From contig JANYBR010000171.1 in NCBI GenBank assembly GCA_025360685.1, positions 1 to 11,635 on the forward strand: DNA of 11,635 nucleotides, given 5' to 3'. This DNA is from Pseudomonadota bacterium (lineage in GTDB: Bacteria > Pseudomonadota > Alphaproteobacteria > Micropepsales > Micropepsaceae). The notes under the pieces were generated by a model. It made no database searches and had not been told where the DNA came from. It saw nothing but the letters and a program-made list of their open reading frames with translations. A program made the position numbers and the translations under genes. Below, one piece after another: positions 1-6,937 of this stretch; position 1 is the stretch's first letter, and every line of letters starts with the position of its first letter.

Positions 1-1458
1 GGCCACAGCTATCTCGGCAACTCGAATGCGCCCGACTCGCTTCTGATTTGGACCCGGCGCATGAACGATATTGCGATGCATGCCGCGTTTGTGCCGCAAG
101 GATGCGGTCATATTGTGCAACCGCAGCCGGCTGTCACCGTGGGTGCCGGAACTATCGGAATACAGGCTTACGACGCAGTTACGACTAAAGCTGGAAAATA
201 CGTTCAGGGTGGCGGTTGCTTGACGGTAGGCTTGGCCGGTCTGGTACTGGGTGGTGGCTTCGGCAGCTACTCGAAACACTATGGATTGGCTGCAGGAAGC
301 TTGCTCCAAGCCGAAGTTGTTACTGCCGACGGCCAGGTCCGCATCGCCAATGCATGCACAAACCCCGATTTGTTCTGGGCGCTGAAAGGCGGCGGTGGTG
401 GAAGCTTTGGCGTGGTGAGCAGATTGACACTGCGTCTTCATGATCTTCCCGAGTTCTTCGGTGGCGCCAACTTCACGATTAAGGCGTCATCGGACGATGC
501 CTATCGGCGCCTGATTCGCGAGTTCCTCCGCTTCTATCGCGAGCATCTCTTCAATGACCATTGGGGAGAGCAGGCCCATGTGAACCGCGATAATACGCTC
601 GAGATCAGAATGACCTTCTGCGGCTTGAACACTGCACAGGCGAACAAAGTCTGGCAGCCGTTTCTCGAGCGGGTGAAGCAGTCGCCACAGGACTATTCGA
701 TTATCGGGCAGGTGGTTATCGGAAGCATCCCGGCACGGCATTGGTGGGACGTGCAATGGTGGAAGGAGCATTGGCCGGAAATCGCCTATCCCAATCCGAA
801 TTCCAATCCCCTGATCGCATTGCTTGACTACGGATTGGCACACCTTATGGCAAACCCCGTGTTCAACTTCGACAATCGACCCAGTGCACGGCCCAATGAC
901 GCATGGTGGTCAGGAGACGGGGATCAGGTCGCCTGGTTCATCTGGGGATATGAGTCGCTTTGGTTGCCGGCGTCATTGCTCGAAGACAACCAGCAGGACC
1001 GTCTCGCCGACGCCTTGTTTGCGAGTTCACGCCATGCAGGCGTTGGACTGCACTTCAACAAGGGACTCGCCGGCGCCCCTGCGAGTGCGATCGCCGAGGC
1101 GAAAGATACGGCAATGAATCCCGCCGTGCTTAGCGCGTTTGCTTTGGCGATCGTGGCCGACGGTCAAGGGCCTGCCTATCCCGGTATCCCGGGACATGAG
1201 CCGTCGGTCGGTGCAGGCCGGAATGCTCGTGAGCGTGTTGCTCAGTGCATGCGCCGCCTCCGTTCGATTGTGCCCGACCAGGGATCGTATGCAAGTGAGA
1301 GCAATTACTTCGAGAAGGGATGGCAGCACTCATACTGGGGGAACAACTATCCGCACTTGGTAGAAATAAAATCCAAATACGATCCTGACGGACTGTTCGT
1401 CGTGCACAATGGTGTTGGCTCTGAGTCATGGAGCACGGACGGTTTCACGAAGCTATAA
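1..1458 (+). CDS. FAD-linked oxidase, BBE/PCMH type (5' end outside window)
   Basis: This is the 3' part of a flavoprotein oxidase of the berberine-bridge-enzyme (BBE) family. The frame is open from base 1, so the ATG at 61 is internal and not the start. The opening codons read GHSYLGNSNAPD, which matches the flavin-attachment segment in which this His (codon 2) binds the 8-alpha carbon of FAD. The motif VQGGGCLTVG follows, and its Cys (codon at 217-219) corresponds to the 6-S-cysteinyl attachment residue. Both covalent FAD links therefore appear present. The glycine-rich GLVLGGGFG and KGGGGGSFGVV segments belong to the FAD-binding PCMH fold, and the C-terminal YWGNNYPHLVEIKSKYDPDGLF is the BBE domain. 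Family members oxidise sugars, alcohols or alkaloids with O2, but the substrate cannot be told here. Any signal peptide would lie upstream of the window. The reading frame is intact to TAA. No partner gene is visible on this side. Confidence 0.9.
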   Translation, partial: GHSYLGNSNAPDSLLIWTRRMNDIAMHAAFVPQGCGHIVQPQPAVTVGAGTIGIQAYDAVTTKAGKYVQGGGCLTVGLAGLVLGGGFGSYSKHYGLAAGSLLQAEVVTADGQVRIANACTNPDLFWALKGGGGGSFGVVSRLTLRLHDLPEFFGGANFTIKASSDDAYRRLIREFLRFYREHLFNDHWGEQAHVNRDNTLEIRMTFCGLNTAQANKVWQPFLERVKQSPQDYSIIGQVVIGSIPARHWWDVQWWKEHWPEIAYPNPNSNPLIALLDYGLAHLMANPVFNFDNRPSARPNDAWWSGDGDQVAWFIWGYESLWLPASLLEDNQQDRLADALFASSRHAGVGLHFNKGLAGAPASAIAEAKDTAMNPAVLSAFALAIVADGQGPAYPGIPGHEPSVGAGRNARERVAQCMRRLRSIVPDQGSYASESNYFEKGWQHSYWGNNYPHLVEIKSKYDPDGLFVVHNGVGSESWSTDGFTKL

Positions 1459-1644
1459 GTTCGAAGTGCACAAAGTCGCCAAACGTCAAGCAGGGCCGCA
1501 TCGGTTTCCCAGCGTCAAGCGAACTTCTGCTTTAGGTCGAAAGTTGCCACTCGCTTCTCCCGGTCGGCCCGCCATATGCATTCCGTCTCCCATCCGCTCA
1601 CAGAGAAGCCCGACAGAATTCATTCGACGTGACATTAGATTGCG
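1459..1644. other. Gene-free gap after the oxidase
   Basis: This spacer lies between the oxidase stop and the integrase remnant. Short open frames cross it, but none has a recognisable protein sequence or a ribosome binding site. I see no clear terminator stem followed by a T-run. Together with the remnant that follows it forms a 312-base stretch without an intact gene. Confidence 0.5.
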
Positions 1645-1755
1645 ATGCGCCGGAAGCTCACCGCCAAGACCCTAGAGACCGTCGCCAACACTGGCCCAAA
1701 GCAGCTTGAGTGCTTCGACACCGTGCTTTCTGGTTTCGGCGCTCGCATTGGCGAT
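1645..1755 (+). pseudogene. Remnant of a tyrosine integrase N-terminal (arm-binding) domain
   Basis: The first ~37 codons from the ATG at 1645 contain MRRKLTAKTLETV and, after a short gap, ECFDTVLSGFGARI. This is the pattern of the DUF4102-like N-terminal domain of phage and island integrases: a Lys-Leu-Thr opening, a helix, then an aromatic-Asp-x-x-L-x-GFG-x-R strand. After GARIGD the similarity ends, and the frame runs antisense into the tail of the neighbouring NamZ-type gene. The core-binding and catalytic domains (the R-H-R-Y residues) are absent, so it cannot act as a recombinase. I infer that it is a scar left when an integrated element was deleted or rearranged, with the breakpoint near 1750-1770. 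The match is by eye over a short stretch, so confidence is moderate. Confidence 0.55.
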
Positions 1756-1770
1756 GTTCGATCCGGCCGC

Positions 1771-2973
1771 CTAGTAGCGCATATGGGCCTGGCGTTCGCT
1801 CAACCATGCTTCTTCATCTGGGACGGTTATCGCATCCAAGTCTTGCGGTGTAGCAGCCGCGTCGTCCACCCATTCTCGCAGTAACGGGCTGCCGTTTATG
1901 ACGTCGATAGCGAGTTTGCCTGTTTCGTATTCGTAAGCGAAATCACGCCACAGCGGATAATCCCGATACAGGCGGCGGATGGCTTTAAAAGCAAGTGCCT
2001 GGACGCGCCAAGGCCTGAACGAGAGGTGATCATAGTTGGGAGCTTCGGCGTGAATTTGCAGGCCGTTGCACAGCTTGCCCACATGCTTGTGAAACGTAGG
2101 TTCGAACCAGCAATTGCGCAAACGACAGCCGCGTAGCCAGTGCGGTGCCATGTCGATCATCTCAGTCATAACGCGCCGCGCATCGATATCGGGAGCGCCG
2201 AACAATTCAAGTGGCCGGGTAGTGCCACGGCCCTCCGAGAGCGTGGTGCCCTCGAGCATCACGGTTCCCGCATAAGCGCGCGCCATCGACAAATTTGGCG
2301 CGTTCGGACTGGGATTGACCCACGCGCGTTGCCCCAGCGGCCAGCCGAATCCGGGCCCGTCATCCGGGAGCCAGCCTTTCATCTCGATGATTCGATACTC
2401 GACATCCAGCTTGAGTATTGTGATGAACCACAAACCCAATTCGCCCAGCGTCAGTCCGTGACGCATGGGCAGAGGGCCGGCGCCAACGAAACTCTCCCAG
2501 CCGCGACGCAATGTCAGACCTTCGACAGGTCGGCCGGAAGGATTGGGACGGTCCAGAACCCACACGGCTTTGCGATGTTTGGCGGCTGCTTCCAGGACGT
2601 AACGCAGCGTCGTGACAAACGTATATATGCGGCAACCCAAGTCCTGCAGATCGACGAGAATAATGTCGAATGTAGCCATCATCGAGTCTGTCGGTGTTCT
2701 CACTTCTCCGTATAGGCTGAAGACGGGAATACCGTGCACCGGATCGGAAAAGTTCGGTGACTCGACCATGTTATCCTGCTTGTCGCCGCGCAAACCGTGT
2801 TGTGGGCCGAAGGCGGCTGTGAGCTTGATGTCTTCACACGCAGCAAGCGCATCAAGAGAGTGACTCAGGTCTCGCGTGACTGACGCGGGGTGCGCGAGAA
2901 TTGCGACGCGCTTTCCCTTTAGCGGCGCACGTAGGCTGGGTTCTGTGAGAAGACGGTCGACGCCAAATTCCAT
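1771..2973 (-). CDS. DUF1343 / NamZ-like exo-beta-N-acetylmuramidase
   Basis: The 400-residue product belongs to DUF1343, the family of Bacillus NamZ (YbbC; glycosidase family GH171), which removes terminal N-acetylmuramic acid from wall fragments. Recognisable blocks are KRVAILAHPASVT (~21-33), FGPQHGLRGDKQDNMVES (~55-72), ILVDLQDLGCRIYTFV (~105-120), VLDRPNPSGRPVEG (~138-151) and WVNPSPNAPNLSMARAYAG with EGTTLSEGRGTTRP in the second half. Length is normal for the family without a leader. The N-terminus is charged, with no signal peptide or lipobox, so it should stay in the cytoplasm, unlike secreted Bacillus NamZ. The usual Pro-Glu-His-Gly appears here as Pro-Gln-His-Gly (Q58-H59); I recall this GPQHG..QDNM version from a subgroup of the family. 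The start ATG lies 6 nt after the stop of the DOMON-like gene, with GAGG 4 nt upstream, so the two are probably co-transcribed. Substrate and activity are inferred from the family. Confidence 0.92.
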   Translation of the reverse strand: MEFGVDRLLTEPSLRAPLKGKRVAILAHPASVTRDLSHSLDALAACEDIKLTAAFGPQHGLRGDKQDNMVESPNFSDPVHGIPVFSLYGEVRTPTDSMMATFDIILVDLQDLGCRIYTFVTTLRYVLEAAAKHRKAVWVLDRPNPSGRPVEGLTLRRGWESFVGAGPLPMRHGLTLGELGLWFITILKLDVEYRIIEMKGWLPDDGPGFGWPLGQRAWVNPSPNAPNLSMARAYAGTVMLEGTTLSEGRGTTRPLELFGAPDIDARRVMTEMIDMAPHWLRGCRLRNCWFEPTFHKHVGKLCNGLQIHAEAPNYDHLSFRPWRVQALAFKAIRRLYRDYPLWRDFAYEYETGKLAIDVINGSPLLREWVDDAAATPQDLDAITVPDEEAWLSERQAHMRY

Positions 2974-2979
2974 GGGGCC

Positions 2980-3525
2980 TCACGCTGCTGGGAGCTCAAG
3001 ACAATAGCAATCGGAATGATGAAAATCGGCCCTGCCAGGTGGATGTGCCAACGCCCAGTAGGACATTCGACCACTCGTTTCTTCGATCACCGCGGACAAG
3101 CCCAGATACCAGGACGCATCCGCTGGCAGGTCAGGCAACCCACCTAACTCAAATGATGCCAGCAGTTCGAAGCGATTTTTATCCGACCGAACTTCTGGGT
3201 CCGGCGCACTAGTCGCGCTCGCGACACGCTTACCACTGCGGTAGCCTGTGAATCGGTATACGGCCCATTGCTTCGATGGCGCAAGGTTGAGCTCGTAGTA
3301 TGAGCCAGTTGGCGATGCACGAACGAACGCCTCAAAGCAGGTGTGTCGCCAGAGCTCGTCGGCGTGCGCTGGAGTGGTGACCAACGGCCAGCGCAATTCA
3401 GCCAGTTTTCCGCTTACCACAAAACGGAGCGACAAGACGTGCGGTTGTTGCCGCACGACCTCCGCTTCGATCTGTGTGACTGCGGAGCACTGTGAGTCTG
3501 GATGAATTCGCAACGCCTGACGCAT
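2980..3525 (-). CDS. DOMON-like (DOMON_murB-like) domain protein
   Basis: The product, 181 residues from the start chosen here, resembles the bacterial DOMON-like family. Its pattern is LRIHPDS near the N-terminus, LSLRFVVSG, the conserved DELWRHTCFEAFV block, YYELNLAPSKQWAVYRFTGYR, and a late ADFHHSDCYCLEL strand. The DOMON fold is a beta-sandwich that can bind heme or sugars, but the ligand of this subgroup is not established to my knowledge. No signal peptide or membrane segment is seen. The start at 3525 (MRQALRIHPDS) is where family similarity begins. The frame is open to 3663, and a pair of ATGs at 3588 and 3585 has AGGAAG 4 and 7 nt upstream, so a product about 20 residues longer is a real alternative. 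The gene lies directly ahead of the NamZ-like gene, and this pairing suggests a role with wall-derived sugars. Confidence 0.82.
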   Translation of the reverse strand: MRQALRIHPDSQCSAVTQIEAEVVRQQPHVLSLRFVVSGKLAELRWPLVTTPAHADELWRHTCFEAFVRASPTGSYYELNLAPSKQWAVYRFTGYRSGKRVASATSAPDPEVRSDKNRFELLASFELGGLPDLPADASWYLGLSAVIEETSGRMSYWALAHPPGRADFHHSDCYCLELPAA

Positions 3526-3531
3526 CTGAGC

Positions 3532-3561
3532 ACTATAGTGTGTCTCTTGACGGTATTGCAC
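3532..3561 (-). promoter_or_regulatory. Possible promoter at the DOMON-like gene start
   Basis: On the minus strand, TATAGT (3537-3532) is a good -10 hexamer, with a weak -35 candidate GTGCAA (3561-3556) 18 nt upstream. The -10 lies inside a perfect 10-bp palindrome, CACTATAGTG (3531-3540). Only 6 nt separate the hexamer from the ATG at 3525, so a transcript from here would be leaderless. The -35 match is weak, and a start at 3585/3588 would place this element inside the gene. Confidence 0.25.
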
Positions 3562-3684
3562 CCCATTGCAAAGCGACACGTGCATCATTGATCTTCCTGT
3601 CGGGCGCCATGGCCTCGGTGAAAACGTCAATAGCGCCAAATGGCGACCGCACGGGTCGATCACCGGTCGCCGGGCGTCGGGTGA

Positions 3685-3996
3685 CTGCCGGGGTATCAGG
3701 CGGCGACCTCAGACAGTCTGAAACGCACTCTCGAGCCCACTGAGCAAGGAAACCGGTGGCATGTCGATCGCAACCACCAGCCCATTTGTTACCTAGATTT
3801 TGGTGATCTCGGCCTTCTGATTACAAGCCGCTGGTCTCTGTTCGAGGAATTTCTTGGCACGCAAGTCTGGATGCAACGTCGGACTCAGGACGCCAAAAAA
3901 ACAAGGACCGTTGTCGCTCATACGAATTTGCTCTCGGCTGAGGAGGGTGAACGTTTGGAGATGTACCTGCGCGATCTTTTGAAGCAGATAGGTTGA
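3685..3996 (+). pseudogene. HEPN-like domain remnant (C-terminal piece with RX4H motif)
   Basis: An open frame of 103 codons ends at TGA 3994-3996. After an in-frame TGA at 3682-3684 it has no ATG, GTG or TTG before the conserved region, so it has lost its beginning. The translated text looks coding: ICYLDFGDLGLLITSRW, SLFEEFLGTQVWMQRR, then TRTVVAHTNLLSAEEGERLE and an amphipathic MYLRDLLKQIG tail. The segment R-T-V-V-A-H (Arg codon 3904-3906, His codon 3919-3921) fits the RX4-6H motif of HEPN domains. The order YxxFGDL..I...W.LF...RN.vAH...L resembles the Swt1-type HEPN found at the end of larger defence or RNA-processing proteins. HEPN proteins are often ribonucleases in toxin-antitoxin and defence systems. 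I infer a decayed accessory gene beside the tRNA-Phe 3' end. Family assignment is by eye. Confidence 0.5.
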
Positions 3997-4010
3997 GTTG
4001 GTCGATCAAG

Positions 4011-4048
4011 GAAGGAGGGGGGGGGCAACTTCACGCACTCAAGCGTGA
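4011..4048. repeat. G9 homopolymer tract and 6-bp hairpin
   Basis: A run of nine G residues (4017-4025) follows GAAGGA. Immediately after it, TCACGC (4031-4036) and GCGTGA (4043-4048) form a perfect inverted repeat around a 6-nt loop. There is no T-run, so it is not a typical terminator. It lies between the HEPN-like remnant and tRNA-Phe in a stretch without intact genes (3526-4189). I see no further gene in that stretch. Confidence 0.45.
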
Positions 4049-4189
4049 GACGAGCAGCAAGGAAGTCGTCCAGCAATAGACTTCGATCAAATCGTGCGGC
4101 TGTTACCCAAGTTTCACCGCGGCTCTAATTTTGATTTTTCTACCGAAGACAAAATGGGCGACAACGCCTTGAGCGTATTGAATTTTGGA

Positions 4190-4265
<76 letters not shown>

Positions 4266-4334
4266 TTACCGGGGATGGCCGGGAAGGACGGGCTTTTTAG
4301 GCGAGCCGTGCCGCCCTGTCCAGCGGGGCGAAAA

Positions 4335-4532
4335 TCAATGCAATTCAGGGTCTTCCTCCGGAACCACAGCCTCATTTCCCTCTCCCGTCGGCGCCCCCGG
4401 AATCGCATAGTCGCCAGCGAGCCAGCGCGCCAGATCAAGGTCCTTGCAACGCTTGGAGCAGAACGGGCGCAGCTGCAGATCACGCGCCTTGCCGCAAACC
4501 GGACACGTTCCGCCATCACCCGGTTGCGACAT
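4335..4532 (-). CDS. yacG: YacG, zinc-binding DNA gyrase inhibitor
   Basis: This 65-residue protein carries the YacG zinc finger: TCPVCGK with C10 and C13, then RPFCSKRCKDLDLARWL with C25 and C29. The RPFCSxRCxxxDLxxWL signature is diagnostic. E. coli YacG binds zinc and inhibits DNA gyrase by contacting GyrB. The C-terminus is acidic (GNEAVVPEEDPELH), as in other members, and length is usual. The start at 4532 lies inside the end of the ribonuclease gene (17-nt overlap), so translation is probably coupled. A much longer frame across the same DNA (4256-4777, minus) is arginine-rich nonsense and was not used. Confidence 0.93.
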   Translation of the reverse strand: MSQPGDGGTCPVCGKARDLQLRPFCSKRCKDLDLARWLAGDYAIPGAPTGEGNEAVVPEEDPELH

Positions 4533-6042
4533 CGAAACCTTCCCGCGCGAATGCGTCGTTCGCCTCGAACGTCACTCTCGCCGCGCCGCGCCGTGCGAGC
4601 CCGTTTCGCACCTCTTCGCCGTGCTCGTCGAGCCAGCGCACGACTTCGCCAGAGGCGCGCACCATGATCGGTTTTCCCGGAGCTGCAGCCGCCGTACGCT
4701 CGACGCTGCGCAGCACTTCGAGTGCCACGCTGTCGCGGGTTCGCTTGCGGCCATGGCCTGAGCAAGTGCGGCAGCATTCACTCATCAGCTTGACCAGCGG
4801 ATCGCGAACTCGTTTGCGTGTAATCTCAACCAGCCCGAACTCTGACATGGGCGAAATTTGGGTCGGCGTATGATCCTTGGAGAGGCTGTCGGCCAAGGTG
4901 TCGAGAACCCTCTCGATGTCTGTGGAGTCGCTGAGGTGGATGAAGTCGATGACGATCAGGCCGCCAACACCACGCAAGCGAACCTGCCGGCCGAGCTCGT
5001 CGGCCGCTTCCAGGTTGATGCGAAGACTGGTCTCTTCCAATCCCGTGGAGGCGGTGAAGCTTCCGGAATTCACATCGATCGCGGTCAGCGCTTCAGTGCC
5101 TTCGATCGTGATCCATCCGCCGGACGGCAACGGTACCTTTGGATCGATCAGCCCGTCGATTTCGTCTTCCAGATTGTATGCATCAAACAGCGCGCCGGGG
5201 CCCGCGAACAGTTCCACCTTGTGTTCGGCCTCAGGCATGGCGCGGCGGCAATAGGCTCGCGCCGCTTCATAGGCCGCCACATCGTCGATTATGACCTTTG
5301 AAGTCTCATTGCGCACGGTGTCGCGCATCGTGCGCTCCACCGGATCCAGATCGTGATAAAGCGTGGCCGGCGCCTTCGCGCTCTGGCGCCGCGCCAAGAC
5401 CGGCCTCCATGCATCGGCGAGCCGTTCGGCATCTTCCTTCAGATCGGAAAGCGTTGCGTCGCTGGCGGCCGTACGCAGAATATAACCTGCACCGGGCACC
5501 AGCCGATCGCCGCCTTGCGCGATCATGGTTTCACCGAGCTCCAGCATGCGCGCGCGTTCTTCCTCTTCTTCGATGCGCCGCGACAGAGCGACGCCCGGCG
5601 TGTTCGGAACCAGCACGGCAAGACGTCCGGGAATGGTGATGTTCGCCGAGAGACGCGCGCCTTTTTCACCGATTGGATCTTTCACAACCTGGACAAGGAT
5701 CTCCTCACCCTCATGTACGCAGTCTCCGATTTTCGGCGTCCGCTCCTCATCGAAACCCGGCAGGTCGGCGAGACAACGCGCCTCGCGGGCGCCAAGAAAT
5801 CCCGCGCGCTCGAGTCCGACATCGACAAACGCCGCCTGCATGCCGGGCAGAACCCGCTGCACTCTTCCCAATATGATGTTGCCAATGATGCTGTGGCCGG
5901 AACGGCCGCCGGCTTTCCTGCGCGTACCGCCCTCTTCCAGTCCGATGGTCCGCTCGAGCATGAGGTCCTGAAGCCGGCCGTCCTCGACCACGGCCACACG
6001 AATCTCTCCGGCTCCTGCGTTGATCAGGATATCCTTTTGCAT
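4516..6042 (-). CDS. rng: Ribonuclease E/G family endoribonuclease
   Basis: The 508-residue product is an RNase G-type enzyme that cleaves single-stranded, 5'-monophosphorylated RNA in rRNA maturation and mRNA decay. It begins MQKDILINAGAGEIRVAVVEDG. An S1 RNA-binding domain follows at ~50-130 (NIILGRVQRVLPGMQAAFVDVG). The catalytic centre holds the two metal-binding Asp residues, D323 in ALTAIDVNSGS and D366 in GLIVIDFIHLSD. A zinc-link motif CRTCSG lies at 424-429. The long disordered degradosome scaffold of RNase E is missing, so rng is the better name. The frame stays open to 6234, but family similarity starts at M6042; no strong ribosome binding site is visible there. It follows maf by 31 nt and overlaps yacG by 17 nt. 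Confidence 0.96.
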   Translation of the reverse strand: MQKDILINAGAGEIRVAVVEDGRLQDLMLERTIGLEEGGTRRKAGGRSGHSIIGNIILGRVQRVLPGMQAAFVDVGLERAGFLGAREARCLADLPGFDEERTPKIGDCVHEGEEILVQVVKDPIGEKGARLSANITIPGRLAVLVPNTPGVALSRRIEEEEERARMLELGETMIAQGGDRLVPGAGYILRTAASDATLSDLKEDAERLADAWRPVLARRQSAKAPATLYHDLDPVERTMRDTVRNETSKVIIDDVAAYEAARAYCRRAMPEAEHKVELFAGPGALFDAYNLEDEIDGLIDPKVPLPSGGWITIEGTEALTAIDVNSGSFTASTGLEETSLRINLEAADELGRQVRLRGVGGLIVIDFIHLSDSTDIERVLDTLADSLSKDHTPTQISPMSEFGLVEITRKRVRDPLVKLMSECCRTCSGHGRKRTRDSVALEVLRSVERTAAAAPGKPIMVRASGEVVRWLDEHGEEVRNGLARRGAARVTFEANDAFAREGFDVATG

Positions 6043-6073
6043 ACGGGTGCTCAGACAATAGCGACGCGAAACG

Positions 6074-6649
6074 CTAGCACGAATATCCGCTCGTCCGAAG
6101 CAGGCCGATGGCTTCTCGCAAGGGAAGCCCGACGACATTCGAATAGGAACCGTTGAACCGGCGTACGAAAATTTCCGCCCTGCCCTGTACCGCGTAACCG
6201 CCTGCTTTGCCGAGTCCCTCGCCGCACCGCACATAGCCGTCGATGTCGGCCGGCGTTAACCGTTGCAGGGCGAGGCGCGTTTCGACAATCCGTGTACGGA
6301 CTTTTTCGTCGGGTGAAATTGCGGCAATCGCAGTCAGCACCAGATGGCTGCGGCCGGACAGAAGTTCCAGGCACTCGCGGACCTGTGCGTCATTCTCCGC
6401 CTTGGGCAGTACCCGTCGACCCAGTGCAACCACGGTGTCGGCCGCCAGGATGATGCACGGTGCGCCCGTGCAAGTCCGCGCCACTGCACACGCCTTGGCT
6501 TTGGCCAGCCTCAGCGCGTAAGCCCTGGGCGTTTCATTTCTGTGGATGCTTTCGTCGATCCTCGTGGCCATCACCGCGTCGGGCGCGATGCCGGCCTGGG
6601 CGAGTAGCGCGAGGCGTCGCGGACTCTCGCTCGCAAGGACAAGCGGCAC
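6074..6649 (-). CDS. maf: Maf family nucleoside triphosphate pyrophosphatase
   Basis: Maf proteins hydrolyse non-canonical or surplus nucleoside triphosphates to monophosphates and were first linked to septum inhibition. The N-terminus has the LVLASESPRR phosphate-binding motif. The catalytic Asp lies in IILAADTVVALG (D71), followed by ENDAQVRECLELLSGRSH, then the late KAGGYAVQGRA and GSYSNVVGLPL motifs. From the GTG at 6649 the product has 191 residues, the family norm, and this start lies 4 nt after the infA stop. An ATG at 6694 would add 15 residues (MTSPKGASPIGSSSS) encoded inside conserved infA sequence. It has GGAG 10 nt upstream, but that is constrained by the infA code. I prefer the GTG. 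Whether it acts on dTTP/UTP or another nucleotide is unclear. Confidence 0.92.
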   Translation of the reverse strand: MPLVLASESPRRLALLAQAGIAPDAVMATRIDESIHRNETPRAYALRLAKAKACAVARTCTGAPCIILAADTVVALGRRVLPKAENDAQVRECLELLSGRSHLVLTAIAAISPDEKVRTRIVETRLALQRLTPADIDGYVRCGEGLGKAGGYAVQGRAEIFVRRFNGSYSNVVGLPLREAIGLLRTSGYSC

Positions 6650-6653
6650 GCTG

Positions 6654-6872
6654 CTACTTGAACCTATAGGTGATGCGCCCTTTGGTGAGGTCATAGGGCG
6701 TCATCTCCACCATCACCTTGTCACCCGTGAGTACGCTGATGCGGTTCTTGCGCATCTTGCCGGCCGTGTGGGCGATGATCTCGTGGCCGTTCTGCAGCAT
6801 GACGCGGAATGTCGCGTTGGGCAGGCGCTCGCTGACCGTGCCCTCGAATTCCAGTAGTTCTTCCTTTGCCAT
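6654..6872 (-). CDS. infA: Translation initiation factor IF-1
   Basis: The 72-residue product is the small S1/OB-fold factor that binds the 30S A site with IF-2 and IF-3. It starts MAKEELLEFEGTVSERLPNA and includes FRVMLQNGHEIIAHTAGKMR and the C-terminal TPYDLTKGRITYRFK, all hallmark segments. Length is exactly that of the family. GAGGA lies 3 nt before the ATG. A 65-nt gap separates it from the phosphatase gene upstream, the largest gap between the annotated protein genes from murA to yacG, so a separate promoter for the translation genes is possible. I could not identify convincing -35/-10 boxes. Confidence 0.99.
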   Translation of the reverse strand: MAKEELLEFEGTVSERLPNATFRVMLQNGHEIIAHTAGKMRKNRISVLTGDKVMVEMTPYDLTKGRITYRFK

Positions 6873-6918
6873 TCGTCCTCGTTGGCTTGTCAGGGCGGGG
6901 AGATGCCACCGAAATCGG

Positions 6919-6936
6919 CCAAAAGCAAGGCTTTGG
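6919..6936 (-). other. Small hairpin after the phosphatase stop
   Basis: On the minus strand, CCAAAGC and GCTTTTGG pair around CTT with one bulged T, starting 1 nt after the TAG of the phosphatase gene. No T-run follows, so it is not a classic terminator. It could stabilise a 3' end or be chance. Confidence 0.3.
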
Positions 6937-6937
6937 A

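Noticed and set aside
1409..1675. 88-codon plus-strand frame after the oxidase
   Set aside because: It starts inside the oxidase in another frame, has no recognisable sequence and ends within the integrase remnant.
2140..2715. 191-codon plus-strand frame
   Set aside because: It is antisense to the DUF1343 gene. Composition is His/Arg/Gln-rich with no motif.
5353..6156. 267-codon open frame on the plus strand
   Set aside because: It lies antisense to rng, whose translation shows full RNase G motifs. The plus-strand protein has no family pattern and is a shadow of the GC-rich code.
6043..6234. N-terminal extension of rng by 64 codons
   Set aside because: It lies within the maf coding sequence and lacks RNase E/G similarity. 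The family start is the Met at 6042.
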